Assembly (NCBI RefSeq): GCF_001618145.1
Contig: NZ_LQNF01000020.1
Location: 1 to 64,000, forward strand
Reading direction: 5' to 3'
DNA length: 64,000 nt
DNA from: Oceanobacillus damuensis
Lineage (GTDB): Bacteria > Bacillota > Bacilli > Bacillales > Amphibacillaceae
Shown: in pieces, positions 1 to 14,212 of the stretch
Position numbering within the stretch: position 1 is the first letter of the stretch
How the letters are laid out: every line of letters begins with the position of its first letter
The notes under the pieces: model-generated
The model's input: only the letters and a program-made list of their open reading frames with translations
Database searches by the model: none
What the model was told of the DNA's origin: nothing
Translations under genes and position numbers: made by a program

Positions 1-231
1 CCTTGCTTATGCGTGCGTTTCTGAACAGTCACCTTCGCTTTTGATCGCCCAGCTCCAGCGCCCAGGGACTACCGAGACTTCCTTCGCCTCATGACACGAT
101 AAAGAAGACTTGCCGACTGGCTTTGCCAGAGGCTTAGTCGCACTTATACCCTTGTGGTGAAAGTCAACATCGACTCTCTCCGTTCGTCGTGTTTCCTTTA
201 TCTCCTACGTAGGAATGTTCGACAAGTCGAA
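1..231. repeat. Noncoding GC-rich repeat-like element upstream of the subtilase
   Basis: No credible gene is present. The block is richer in GC than its surroundings and contains nested inverted repeats: ctggc/gccag (117-121 with 125-129) inside cgact/agtcg (114-118 with 136-140), and ttcgac-aa-gtcgaa (218-231). This matches the style of interspersed structured repeats found many times in Bacillaceae genomes. The left edge is cut by the window. Copy number cannot be judged from one window; membership of a family is inference. Confidence 0.45.
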
Positions 232-388
232 CCACCCCACAGTTCGGGGCGCAGTCCGTACGTCCCTAAACGGGCGCTTGCGCTTTTGTACCGAATACAT
301 TCCCCGTCTGCATGTGCCAACTTCACGCCAACCATGCATAATCCAAAACACCTCGGCAAATCCTAGCATAATAAGGAGGCCTTCATCC

Positions 389-2554
389 ATGCGGATATTT
401 ATTCCACTCTTATTTTTAATGTTCATTTTGATTTCCCCGCCATCACAATCAGCACAGGCAGACCTGCAATCCATCATCATCGAAGTGGAGGGCGATCCGA
501 ATGTGCACAAACAATATATCGAAGCATATCATCCATTTATAGATGTCGTTGCAGTCTATGAAAAAGTGTTTAATGGGCTTGCGCTGCAAGGAAGTACTGC
601 CAAATTGGAGAGGATGGAATCACTGGAATTTATTAAACATATTCATGCCGTCCAACAGTATGAAGCTATTGAGTGGAAGAAACCGAAAGCCAGCCAGGAA
701 GAAGCTGCTCAACCATACGCAATCAATTCGACGGAATATACCGGGAAAGGGGTGAAAGTTGGGATAATCGACACTGGTATTGATTACGAGCACCCAGACC
801 TCCAACATAACTATCAATCCGGTTTTGATCTGGTGGATCTGGATGATGATCCAATGGAAAGTCAGCCTGAACAAGGTATGCCTACATCCCATGGTACACA
901 TGTCGCAGGGATTATTGCGGCTGATGGCGAATTGAAAGGCGTCGCCCCCGATGCAGAAATATATGCATATCGCGCGCTTGGTCCAGGGGGGACAGGAACA
1001 TCGGTCCAGGTACTTGCTGCAATGGAGAAAGCGGTGGAAGATGGAGTCGATGTGATTAACCTGTCACTTGGAAATAACGTAAACATTCCGGACTATCCGA
1101 CAAGCATTGCTGTCAATCGTGCGTCAAATTTGGGGATCCCTGTTGTAATCGCAAATGGAAATAGCGGGCCTGATGATTGGACAGTGGGGTCGCCGGCAAC
1201 TGCTGACAAGGCATTGTCCGTAGGCGCTTCAACTGTACCAACGGTTATCCCCTTCTTATATGAATCACTTGAAAAGAAGGCAATCCAGCTCATAGAGATG
1301 GAAGGCTCCCGTTCATGGGACATAACTAGATCGTACGAAGTAGTGAATGCCGATCAGTCAGACGGTTCATACAGAGGAAAAATAGCTCTATTCCAGCGTG
1401 GTGACGTACCTTTTTATGAATTGGCTAAATCAGCAGAGCAAGACGGAGCAGTCGCGGTGATTATTTACAATAGGGAACAAGGAAGTTTTCAAGGCTCCAT
1501 TGAAAATGATCAGAATCCAGTCAACATTCCAGTAGTTGCAGTCTCAAAAGAGGACGGGGAATGGCTATTGGATCTTGCCGAAAAGAAATCCCTTTATATG
1601 GAAACGGGTTATTTGCCTCAGGAAGTTACTACAGCACCGTTCAGTTCCAGAGGCCCTGTCACAGTGAATTGGAATATAAAACCAGATGTTCTTGCACCAG
1701 GTACGGAAATTCTAAGTACGGTTCCTGGAGGCTATGAGCAAATGAGTGGGACAAGTATGGCAGCACCACATGTTGCCGGAGCAGTTGCATTAATAAAAGA
1801 AGCCCACCCTGACTGGACAAGGGACCAGATTATCGGAGCGATTAAAACGACAGCCGGGAGACTGGAGGAGCACTCATCATCAGACCCGACTATACAGGGG
1901 ATGGGTGCAATAAGCCCTGATAAAGCGATTGAAACTACCACTATCATTCATAATCCACAGCTTAATTTTGGAAAGGTGGACAGCTACAGGGGAGAGCTTC
2001 GTTTTGAATTAACCATCGAAAATATATCGGACACTACACAAAATTACGCTTTTGACTATCCTAAAAAGCAAGGTGGACTGGACTGGAAACTGCCACAATC
2101 CTTTACATTAAAGCCAAAGGAGAAAAAAACGATTCCGATCGGCCTTAACATTACGACTGCCCGGCTTGAAGAAGGGGTCCATCAAGGCTGGCTAACATTA
2201 AATAAGGAAAATGAGCAAGACTACCACCTGCCATATATCGTGGTAAATCAAAATGCCGATCAGCCAAAATCGGCAGGGTTTGAATTCTCTTTGAAAAACT
2301 TTTCCGATGATGCATATGAGTTTCGGCTCTATCTGACAGAACCAGCCCGGCGTGCAGAAGTGGATCTCTATCACCCAGAGACCCTAATCCATGAGAGGAA
2401 ACTTTTGGAAGCGCAAGATTTGGAGGAAGGACTCTATCAGGAAGAACTAAGTAAAAAGGATGCAGGTCCTGGAGGATTTTATTTGGCGATTGTAACGGTT
2501 TACCTAGAAAATGGCCAATATGAAAGCAGTCAATCAATCATTCATTTGGAGTGA
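389..2554 (+). CDS. Secreted subtilisin-like serine protease (S8 family, Vpr-like)
   Basis: Encodes a 721-residue exported endopeptidase. A Sec signal peptide occupies residues 1-24 and is followed by an I9-type propeptide. The S8 catalytic domain has Asp128 (in IIDTGID), His168 (in SHGTHVAG) and Ser456 (in SGTSMAAPH). A PA domain is inserted at roughly residues 320-420, the layout of B. subtilis Vpr, and a beta-rich C-terminal extension follows the catalytic domain. The ATG at 389 is chosen because an AAGGAGG ribosome-binding site lies at 373-379 and the signal peptide begins there; the frame is open further upstream, but that extension lies in repeat DNA. All triad residues are present, so it should be active outside the cell. 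The exact family member is uncertain, hence no symbol. Confidence 0.9.
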   Translation: MRIFIPLLFLMFILISPPSQSAQADLQSIIIEVEGDPNVHKQYIEAYHPFIDVVAVYEKVFNGLALQGSTAKLERMESLEFIKHIHAVQQYEAIEWKKPKASQEEAAQPYAINSTEYTGKGVKVGIIDTGIDYEHPDLQHNYQSGFDLVDLDDDPMESQPEQGMPTSHGTHVAGIIAADGELKGVAPDAEIYAYRALGPGGTGTSVQVLAAMEKAVEDGVDVINLSLGNNVNIPDYPTSIAVNRASNLGIPVVIANGNSGPDDWTVGSPATADKALSVGASTVPTVIPFLYESLEKKAIQLIEMEGSRSWDITRSYEVVNADQSDGSYRGKIALFQRGDVPFYELAKSAEQDGAVAVIIYNREQGSFQGSIENDQNPVNIPVVAVSKEDGEWLLDLAEKKSLYMETGYLPQEVTTAPFSSRGPVTVNWNIKPDVLAPGTEILSTVPGGYEQMSGTSMAAPHVAGAVALIKEAHPDWTRDQIIGAIKTTAGRLEEHSSSDPTIQGMGAISPDKAIETTTIIHNPQLNFGKVDSYRGELRFELTIENISDTTQNYAFDYPKKQGGLDWKLPQSFTLKPKEKKTIPIGLNITTARLEEGVHQGWLTLNKENEQDYHLPYIVVNQNADQPKSAGFEFSLKNFSDDAYEFRLYLTEPARRAEVDLYHPETLIHERKLLEAQDLEEGLYQEELSKKDAGPGGFYLAIVTVYLENGQYESSQSIIHLE

Positions 2555-3089
2555 CAATACAGTACAACTCAAACCAAATCGAATAGAAAATAGTCTGTTC
2601 ACAAAAATGTCATATAAAGCGACCCGAATATCATTTATAATGTTATTTGGGTCATTCGCAATATAAAACCACTCGGGTAAATCTCCTGGAAAATCTCCTG
2701 TGTTTACCTGAAAATACCATTTTAAAATCTATCGTAATTTAACTCGGATACTAATTGACAATACTAGTAATGCTATTGTAAACTTGCTTAATGTGAGGTG
2801 GGATGAAATAGGCATTTTTTGAGGTTATTCCATTGAATTGTCGAACTGATTTTTACATACTTCGCCATTTCAATTAATACTGTTTCTCACCTCAGAAAGA
2901 CTTCTGTTACATAAGCCGACTGAATAATAAGAATTGCTAAATAATCTCAGGCTATAATGGGAGCTGCAGTTGCCAAAAATCATGACCGGAAACTTTTCTT
3001 TTGCAGGTATTGAAACCGAATGTAAAGCATTCAATGGCGGATTGGAAATCATGGATCTGAGTTACGGGTTTAGGAGAGTTGAAATAAAT
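2555..3089 (+). promoter_or_regulatory. Leader and candidate promoter region of the ATP synthase operon
   Basis: This 535-base gap holds no convincing gene. A consensus -35 hexamer TTGACA lies at 2755-2760, followed after 16 bases by TGTAAA as a weak -10. A second perfect TATAAT lies at 2953-2958 without a good -35. A GACCC.../...GGGTC inverted repeat near 2620-2655 may end the protease transcript. The upp and glyA genes that precede atpI in B. subtilis are not here. Promoter calls are inference from sequence only. Confidence 0.35.
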
Positions 3090-3479
3090 ATGTTTGATTT
3101 TGACAGTATGGTAACCCGTCAACGTAAATGGATGCTTTATTATCTTGCGCTCATGGTAGTTGGAGCAGGGTTTCTGCCATATAAACAAGTCTTTCTAGGA
3201 TTGATTCTGGGTGGTTTGGTAAGTTTCTATAATTTGTGGTTATTGCAGCACAAAACAGAAGTTCTGGGAGAATCTTTTGCAGGAACCGGTAAGAAACGTG
3301 GAGGGTTAGGCACTTTCACAAGAATGGCCACTGCAATTTTAGCCGTGTTGATCGCACTTCGGTTTGAAGCGTATTTTCATATCATTGCTGTGGTTATCGG
3401 GATAGTTTCCTCTTATATTGTAATTGGTCTGGATATAGCGATACAGATGATTTTACAAAAGAAAAATAAAGAGGATTAA
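3090..3479 (+). CDS. atpI: ATP synthase protein I (assembly factor of the F1Fo complex)
   Basis: A 129-residue membrane protein with four hydrophobic segments, positioned first in the atp operon as in other Bacillaceae. AtpI is thought to help c-ring assembly or stability and is not a subunit of the finished enzyme. The reading frame extends upstream to 2970, but the residues there do not look like a membrane protein; the ATG at 3090 gives the usual family length (about 127) and follows AGGAGAG at 3072-3078. Family identity rests mainly on position, length and hydropathy, because AtpI proteins are poorly conserved. Confidence 0.8.
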   Translation: MFDFDSMVTRQRKWMLYYLALMVVGAGFLPYKQVFLGLILGGLVSFYNLWLLQHKTEVLGESFAGTGKKRGGLGTFTRMATAILAVLIALRFEAYFHIIAVVIGIVSSYIVIGLDIAIQMILQKKNKED

Positions 3480-4268
<789 letters not shown>

Positions 4269-4313
4269 TAAAATCATAAATAAAGGTTTTTAAATAAGAG
4301 GAGGAAATATTAA

Positions 4314-4526
<213 letters not shown>

Positions 4527-4550
4527 TAACGAGTTTATTAGAGAAATTTA

Positions 4551-4586
4551 AATGGCGGGGTTCAGTCGTAGAGAATCTTCGCCATT
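4551..4586 (+). other. Stem-loop between atpE and atpF
   Basis: AATGGCG (4551-4557) pairs with CGCCATT (4580-4586) inside a 135-base spacer. No T-run follows, so it is not a classical terminator. It sits right after the highly expressed c-subunit gene, where mRNA processing or stabilising hairpins are common; that role is inference. Confidence 0.4.
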
Positions 4587-4661
4587 GCTTTATGTAATTT
4601 TCAGGTTGGAAACGCTTGGAAATTGCATAGGTGTGCAGTTATCGTGAAAGGAGTGAAATCA

Positions 4662-5189
4662 GTGCATTCATATTTGGAATATATGACAATCGGGGCAACT
4701 GTAGGTGGACTTAGAGTAGGGGATATGATCACACAACTATTCTTCTTTCTTTTACTGTTATATTTTGTAAAAAAATTCGCTTGGGGTCCCCTCATGAACA
4801 AAATGCAAGAGCGTGAGGAATATGTGGCTGGAGAAATCGAATCAGCAGAACAAAGTCGTCTGGAAGCTGAAAAAGCATCCAAAGAGGCTGCTGCCCAATT
4901 GAGCCAAGTTAAACAAGAGGCACAGAAACTGATTGAAGACGCTAAATCTGCCGGGATTAAGCAGGAGCAGGATATTGTCGATTCAGCCAAAATGGAAGCT
5001 GACCGTATTATCCAAGCAGCTCAAGCGGACATCCAAAACGAAAAAGAAAAAGCAATCCAAGCACTTCAGGATAAAGTTGCATCATTGTCCGTACTTATTG
5101 CAAGTAAAGTGATTGAAAAAGAAATCAGTGCACAGGATCAGGAAAAACTGATCAATGATTATATCAAAGAGGTAGGAGAAGAGCGATGA
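4662..5189 (+). CDS. atpF: F1Fo ATP synthase subunit b (peripheral stalk)
   Basis: A 175-residue protein with one N-terminal membrane helix (about residues 15-35) followed by a long charged, Ala/Glu/Lys-rich coiled coil that forms the peripheral stalk holding F1 against rotation. A GTG start at 4662 is chosen: AAAGGAG (4647-4653) lies 8 bases upstream, and the protein then begins MHSYLEYMTIG. The end overlaps atpH by 4 bases (ATGA), which suggests translational coupling. Confidence 0.95.
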   Translation: MHSYLEYMTIGATVGGLRVGDMITQLFFFLLLLYFVKKFAWGPLMNKMQEREEYVAGEIESAEQSRLEAEKASKEAAAQLSQVKQEAQKLIEDAKSAGIKQEQDIVDSAKMEADRIIQAAQADIQNEKEKAIQALQDKVASLSVLIASKVIEKEISAQDQEKLINDYIKEVGEER

Positions 5190-5731
5190 GTGAACAGGTA
5201 GTTTCCAAACGTTACGCAGAAGCTCTTTTCCAGCTGGGTAAAGAAAAGAACACACAGGATTTGCTTGTGGAAGAATTCCGTGTTGTTCGTGAAGTTTTTA
5301 AAAACAATAAAAAACTGGATACATTCCTGAAGCATCCCAAAATTGATAATGAGAAAAAGAAACAGTTTCTAACTCAAGCGTTTCAAGGAACACAGACAGA
5401 TGTTGTAAACACACTCAAACTTCTTGTTGAGCGGCGACGTACTGCAGCGGTTCCATCCATTATCGATCATTTCATCCAACTGGTGAATGATGCTAAAGGA
5501 ATTGCAGATGCAACGGTATACTCTGTCCGTGAATTGTCCGAAGCTGAAAAACAGCAATTGCAGGTAACCTTCGCAAAGCGAATGGGCAAAGCTGCAATCA
5601 ATCTGGAAAACGTTGTGGATCCATCCATTATCGGCGGTATCAAAATCCGCGTTGGAAACACGATCTATGACGGAACAATAAGCGGAAAATTAAATCGTAT
5701 CTCCAGAAGAATCGTATCTGCAAATAAATGA
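5186..5731 (+). CDS. atpH: F1Fo ATP synthase subunit delta
   Basis: A 181-residue OSCP/delta family protein that joins the b stalk to the top of the alpha3beta3 hexamer. The N-terminal helical domain (VSKRYAEALFQLG) and the C-terminal segment with PSIIGGIKIRVG are typical. Length is the usual one. It starts inside the last codons of atpF and is followed 18 bases later by atpA. Confidence 0.95.
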   Translation: MSEQVVSKRYAEALFQLGKEKNTQDLLVEEFRVVREVFKNNKKLDTFLKHPKIDNEKKKQFLTQAFQGTQTDVVNTLKLLVERRRTAAVPSIIDHFIQLVNDAKGIADATVYSVRELSEAEKQQLQVTFAKRMGKAAINLENVVDPSIIGGIKIRVGNTIYDGTISGKLNRISRRIVSANK

Positions 5732-5743
5732 TGATAGGGGTGA

Positions 5744-7261
<1,518 letters not shown>

Positions 7262-7274
7262 TGAATGAAAGACT

Positions 7275-7304
7275 CTGCCTGAAAGGGTAAAGTCTTTCAG
7301 GCAG
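7275..7304 (+). other. 11-bp stem-loop in the atpA-atpG spacer
   Basis: CTGCCTGAAAG (7275-7285) and CTTTCAGGCAG (7294-7304) form a perfect 11-bp stem with an 8-base loop, followed by TTTACG. The spacer is 138 bases, unusually long for this operon. The short T-run makes full termination unlikely; partial attenuation or mRNA processing that sets subunit stoichiometry is an inference. Confidence 0.5.
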
Positions 7305-7393
7305 TTTACGAAAAGAGAATAATGGTCCGGGAAATTAAGGCAGACACTGAAGCTTTAAGCCCGGCCCCAACCTCTGTCAGGAAAGTGTGGTGA

Positions 7394-8260
<867 letters not shown>

Positions 8261-8285
8261 CTCCTCGACCATGCTTTAAAGTTAG

Positions 8286-9701
<1,416 letters not shown>

Positions 9702-9712
9702 AAGACAAGTGG

Positions 9713-10203
<491 letters not shown>

Positions 10204-10211
10204 TGATTTGA

Positions 10212-10254
10212 AAATAAACCTCTTATAACATCATGTTATAAGAGGTTTATTTTT
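10212..10254 (+). terminator. Rho-independent terminator of the atp operon
   Basis: A perfect 19-bp stem (10212-10230 with 10234-10252) with a 3-base loop ends in TTTAT. It begins 9 bases after the atpC stop codon. Confidence 0.9.
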
Positions 10255-10255
10255 A

Positions 10256-10287
10256 GCAAGTAAGAAAGTTTATACTTTCTTACTTGC
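10256..10287. repeat. Perfect 14-bp inverted repeat after the atp terminator
   Basis: GCAAGTAAGAAAGT (10256-10269) and ACTTTCTTACTTGC (10274-10287) are separated by TTAT. It begins 3 bases after the atp terminator stem and lacks a T-run on the plus strand. It could be a backup terminator, a protein-binding site or the edge of a repeat element. Confidence 0.6.
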
Positions 10288-10824
10288 ATAAGTGCAGCTA
10301 AGGCATTCGCCCAAAGGCTTGGCGTATGCCAAGTTTTCTAATAGTTTAGCTGGCAGGATAGGATTAATACATTTAGCTGCATAAGGGAAACGAAGGCACT
10401 AACCTGAAAGCTTGCCAAGTTATCTAATATTTCTACCTGGCTTGTCGATATTTCCCGGGAAATTAGAGAAACCATCGTGATATAATCTTATGAAACGACT
10501 TTTCTGACGCATGCGCGAAATTTATTGACTTTTAACCATATAAATGTCAAAGTTACATATAGTTCGTGTTCAAGAAGCAGTTGAAAAAGGACCGATAAGT
10601 TCGTTTCGGTGTAGCTCCCTAAAGGGGGTTCCGCAGCGTGTGATAACTACTTTGTTTATTTTAGGCGTGCAAGTTAACGAGCCCAGACAATCGCACGTGG
10701 GAAAAGTGTACTAATTTCCCTTAAATGAACAGAAAAGCAAGTATTCATTCATGCGAAATTGGATATATCCTTTTCCCCTGGATTTTGAACAATCTCATAT
10801 AGCAAACAAACAAGGGTGGTACTT
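10288..10824. repeat. Gene-free spacer with a duplicated segment and a structured element
   Basis: No gene is visible in these 537 bases. Two imperfect direct copies of about 28-30 bases start at 10327 and 10413; both begin TGCCAAGTT(T/A)TCTAAT and end CTGGC. Further on, 10540-10690 contains stacked short hairpins (ACCGA/TCGGT at 10591-10610, then CCCT/AGGG near 10617-10625), which look like a structured interspersed repeat or an RNA element. No convincing promoter was found for it. Confidence 0.4.
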
Positions 10825-11055
10825 ATGTTTTCAATTGGACAAATGGCTTTGATCAGCATGTTTTCCCATTTAATCTTTATTTATATAACGTGGCGTCTTT
10901 TACTCTCGATGAATTATGAGGTAATCATAAAAAAAGGACACACTACGGAAGGAAGAATCTTTCTTCTGTTCATCACGATCGTTATCGGAACCGGTGTAAG
11001 CAGATTTTTCCTTGAGATCCTCCGATGGTCTAATGATATACTATTTCTATTTTAA
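10825..11055 (+). CDS. ywzB: DUF1146 family small membrane protein (YwzB-like)
   Basis: A 76-residue protein with two membrane helices (about residues 4-24 and 48-68). It sits between atpC and ywmB exactly as ywzB does in B. subtilis. The ATG at 10825 is preferred to the GTG at 10816, because AAGGGTGG (10813-10820) is then the ribosome-binding site. The function of this family is unknown. The family call rests on context, length and hydropathy. Confidence 0.75.
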   Translation: MFSIGQMALISMFSHLIFIYITWRLLLSMNYEVIIKKGHTTEGRIFLLFITIVIGTGVSRFFLEILRWSNDILFLF

Positions 11056-11157
11056 TTAGAAATTCTTGTATTCTATCGTTTGTCGTAATTTGTATCGTAT
11101 GTAAATGATTCCTCTTGTCAAAGCTATTACTACTAGTTTAAGACAGGGGGATTTTTT

Positions 11158-11871
11158 ATGCGAAAAACAGCGATTCTATTAATTATGATGGTCTTCATTA
11201 CTGCAAAACCAATGGCATATGGAATGGAAAGAGATGAAATGGTCGACCTGGCGAATTTCACTTTGAAAAATAGCGTGCCAATTGAAAGCTGGCAGGTTAC
11301 GCTTAAAGAGAATCTGACGAGAAAAAAGGCTGAAGAAACCGTAAATAATTTGAAAGATAGTAGTTTAGTCACTGTCAGTGAAGATGAAAATGTAATAAAA
11401 TATCAAGTTAGGGACGTCCATAAACAAGTTGGACTGGACGTATCATATAGTGTGGTTATCCCCAAAAATGAGGCATTTAAGCCCGAAATGAATGCTGTAA
11501 TAGAAGGAACTCAATGGAACGATGAAATTGAGGAGGAGTACTTATCAATCAAACGTTCGATGGAGAAAAAAATCTTTACAAAATCGTTAAAATTATTTGC
11601 TTGTCTGACAACAGAGCCAGGTGGTATAATTGACAGTGATGTTTTTGTTAAACGTATCACAAAATATTTTAATGTAGAACATTTTGCGACACAAACCGAT
11701 ACAATAGAAAATTCGATGCATGAAAAAATCATATACGGGTATACAGACTTATGGAAGCAGGATTTCATAATACAGGGTACCCAAATGAATCTGCAAATAG
11801 CTGTAGTACAAGTCGACGAAACGAACGTGAAATACACGGTAGGAACACCTATCCTAATACATGAATATTAA
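11158..11871 (+). CDS. ywmB: YwmB family secreted protein
   Basis: A 237-residue protein with an N-terminal signal peptide (about residues 1-22) and an alpha/beta region with the TATA-box-binding-like fold described for B. subtilis YwmB. It lies just upstream of murA as in B. subtilis. No enzymatic motif is visible and the function is unknown. An AGGGGGA ribosome-binding site precedes the ATG. Confidence 0.8.
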   Translation: MRKTAILLIMMVFITAKPMAYGMERDEMVDLANFTLKNSVPIESWQVTLKENLTRKKAEETVNNLKDSSLVTVSEDENVIKYQVRDVHKQVGLDVSYSVVIPKNEAFKPEMNAVIEGTQWNDEIEEEYLSIKRSMEKKIFTKSLKLFACLTTEPGGIIDSDVFVKRITKYFNVEHFATQTDTIENSMHEKIIYGYTDLWKQDFIIQGTQMNLQIAVVQVDETNVKYTVGTPILIHEY

Positions 11872-11906
11872 TATAGTGAAATTGGATCTGAAGGAGATTT
11901 AAAAAC

Positions 11907-13241
11907 ATGGAAAAAATCATCGTAAGAGGCGGACACCAATTGAATGGCACCGTTCGGCTTGAAGGTGCCAAAAATGCAGTACTTCCCGTTATCGCTGCCA
12001 GCCTTATCGCAAGCGAAGGAACAAGCATAATTAAAGAAGTACCTGTTTTGGCTGACGTATATACAATCAATGAAGTATTAAGAAATTTAAATGCTGACGT
12101 AGAGTTCAATCCAGAAACAAATACGGTTTATGTGGATGCTTCCAAACAGCTTGAAACAGAAGCTCCATTTGAATATGTCCGGAAAATGCGTGCATCTGTG
12201 CTTGTTTTGGGACCATTATTGGCCCGTTATGGACACGCAAAGGTTGCAATGCCGGGTGGATGTGCAATAGGATCCCGCCCAATCGATCTGCATTTAAAAG
12301 GCTTTGAAGCAATGGGTGCCGACATTCACGTTGGCAATGGCTATGTTGAAGCAAAAGTAGATGGCCGACTTAAAGGGGCTAAAGTCTATTTGGATATGCC
12401 AAGTGTCGGTGCTACTGAAAACATCATGATGGCTGCTGCCCTTGCTGAAGGCAAAACAATCATTGAAAACGCAGCAAAAGAGCCGGAGATTGTTGACCTA
12501 GCTAACTACCTTAATAAAATGGGCGCCAAAATCATCGGTGCCGGTACAGAGACAATCCGCATCCATGGTGTAGAGAAGCTCTCTGGTACAGAACATGCAA
12601 TCATTCCTGATCGTATAGAGGCAGGAACCTTTATGGTGGCTGCAGCTATTACTGGAGGAAATGTGCTCATCGAAAATGCTGTCAGTGAGCATTTGAGTTC
12701 TGTTATATCAAAGCTTGAAGAAATGAATGTAACAGTAGTTGAAGAGAGTAATGGACTTCGTATCATCGGACCAAAAGAACTCAAATCAACAGATATAAAA
12801 ACATTGCCACATCCCGGATTCCCGACAGATATGCAATCTCAGATGATGGCATTAATGCTGCGTGCAAAAGGTACTGGTGTTATTACAGAAACCGTATTTG
12901 AAAACCGTTTTATGCATGTGGAAGAATTCAGACGCATGAATGCCAACATCAAAATTGAAGGGCGCAGCGTTATTATTGAAGGATTATCTGATTTGCAAGG
13001 TGCAGAAGTTGCAGCGACAGATCTCCGCGCAGCTGCAGCACTTATCTTGGCTGGCCTAGTCGGTGAAGGAAACACACGTGTGACAGAACTGAAGCATCTT
13101 GACAGAGGCTATGTTGATATTGTAGGTAAGCTGGCGTCATTAGGTGCGGATATTGAACGTGTCGATGAAAATGGAAGTGTCGTCGTGCCAATGGTAAAAG
13201 TAGATTACAAGAATAGTAGTAGAATAGCAGCTGAATTATAA
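11907..13241 (+). CDS. murA: UDP-N-acetylglucosamine 1-carboxyvinyltransferase
   Basis: A 444-residue cytoplasmic enzyme that transfers enolpyruvate from PEP to UDP-GlcNAc, the first committed step of peptidoglycan synthesis. The catalytic cysteine is Cys119 in the loop [15 protein letters not shown], and Lys-Asn of EGAKNAVLP near the N terminus binds substrate. Cys at the active site predicts fosfomycin sensitivity of the enzyme itself. A single terminator follows. By its position between ywmB and the sporulation genes it is the MurAA copy. Confidence 0.96.
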   Translation: MEKIIVRGGHQLNGTVRLEGAKNAVLPVIAASLIASEGTSIIKEVPVLADVYTINEVLRNLNADVEFNPETNTVYVDASKQLETEAPFEYVRKMRASVLVLGPLLARYGHAKVAMPGGCAIGSRPIDLHLKGFEAMGADIHVGNGYVEAKVDGRLKGAKVYLDMPSVGATENIMMAAALAEGKTIIENAAKEPEIVDLANYLNKMGAKIIGAGTETIRIHGVEKLSGTEHAIIPDRIEAGTFMVAAAITGGNVLIENAVSEHLSSVISKLEEMNVTVVEESNGLRIIGPKELKSTDIKTLPHPGFPTDMQSQMMALMLRAKGTGVITETVFENRFMHVEEFRRMNANIKIEGRSVIIEGLSDLQGAEVAATDLRAAAALILAGLVGEGNTRVTELKHLDRGYVDIVGKLASLGADIERVDENGSVVVPMVKVDYKNSSRIAAEL

Positions 13242-13260
13242 TTGTATATTTTAATAAAGG

Positions 13261-13297
13261 AACAGGTGGAATCATTTTGATTCGCCTGTTTTTTTAT
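13261..13297 (+). terminator. Terminator of murA
   Basis: AACAGGTGGAATC and GATTCGCCTGTT pair with a one-base bulge around a short T-rich loop and are followed by seven or more T residues. Confidence 0.85.
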
Positions 13298-13490
13298 TTG
13301 TCTTCTTAATGTTGGGGAATTAAGTTGCTCACACAAATAAGCGGGAATGGTTATCCACATCTGGATAACTTGATGCATATGGATGGTTACACAACTTTCG
13401 CAGAGTGGAGTTGACATCGAATTAATTGTTAGTTTAAAGTCACATTTGATATAAAGTGCGAAGTAACTGTAGATTTTTCATCGAAATTGT

Positions 13491-13640
13491 GCGCTTGTCG
13501 CCGCCCGGGATCGCTCTGGGCGGATGCGCATCCTTAGGGCACGGCTTCAGCCCCGAAGAGAAAACCACTCTCAGGTTTTCGGACACGTGCTTTTCCCGCA
13601 GGACAAGGAACGCTTCGTCAGCATTCGCATCTTCGTAAGA
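13491..13640. repeat. Interspersed GC-rich structured repeat element 1
   Basis: The segment is GC-rich against an AT-rich background and holds CCGCCC/GGGCGG (13501-13506 with 13518-13523) plus shorter hairpins. It resembles an interspersed element I associate with halophilic Bacillaceae intergenic regions. A 60-codon open frame crosses it but has no ribosome-binding site and no protein-like composition, so it is left out. The family assignment is from memory. Confidence 0.5.
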
Positions 13641-13751
13641 AAATTGGTTTGTATTTTCGAGGAGTCACCGCACGCCGCTCACCCGGACTGGTGAAGCTGT
13701 ATAATTATATTTTTATTACGGATGCAGTTTATTAGTAGCAATCTCAACCAG

Positions 13752-13868
13752 CTCGGGGAAATACACGGAGACTCCAACGGGAGGAAAGGCATAGGTGAGA
13801 CACTGAAATGCGTTAGCATGAAGGGGCTCACCAGCCGCCTTAGGATGCGCGCAGTGTATTTCCCCGAG
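13752..13868. repeat. Bacillaceae structured interspersed repeat element 2
   Basis: A perfect 15-bp terminal inverted repeat, CTCGGGGAAATACAC (13752-13766) with its complement at 13854-13868, encloses an inner GGTGAG/CTCACC pair (13794-13799 with 13827-13832). The interior reads as the GGAGACTCC...GGTGAGAC...GGCTCACCAGCCGCC pattern known from many Bacillus intergenic repeats. It is a long cruciform-forming element with no coding capacity. Confidence 0.65.
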
Positions 13869-14212
13869 CGGTAGCCGAAGTAACTTGCTTCCATTATTAG
13901 TGTCCCAGTTCTAACACAAATAGTAGTTACGTCGTCGTTTACATAAAGTGCGTGGCTTATAAAACAACTAACATTACTAAAAAAAATAGACTTATTTATA
14001 TAAGGTTAGCAAGGTGATAATAAGTGGCACTCAAAGTTTAACACCAATAAACGGTTAAACTTTTTTATTGCTGCCAAAGCTGCGTCAGTTATAATCAATA
14101 ATCTATCCCAGGCAAACCAAAATTCAGATTAATGATAAAAATTAGTCTTCAACTCTATGTTAAAATTAATAGAAAATTAGTAATAATAAAATGACATTGT
14201 AGGTGACAAAAC
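13869..14212 (+). promoter_or_regulatory. dpp operon upstream region with CodY-like box
   Basis: This gene-free stretch leads into dppA. At 14165-14179 the sequence AATTAATAGAAAATT matches 12 of 15 positions of the CodY consensus (AATTTTCWGAAAATT). In B. subtilis the dpp operon is a classical CodY target, repressed when branched-chain amino acids and GTP are plentiful. A TAAAAT -10-like element (14162-14167) overlaps the box. The promoter itself is not clear. Confidence 0.5.

Noticed and set aside
154-366. Short frame before the first protease, and the longer upstream extension of the protease itself
   Set aside because: Both lie in repeat DNA; the AAGGAGG and signal peptide fix the protease start at 389.
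13456-13638. 60-codon frame after murA
   Set aside because: It crosses a GC-rich structured repeat and has no ribosome-binding site or protein-like pattern.
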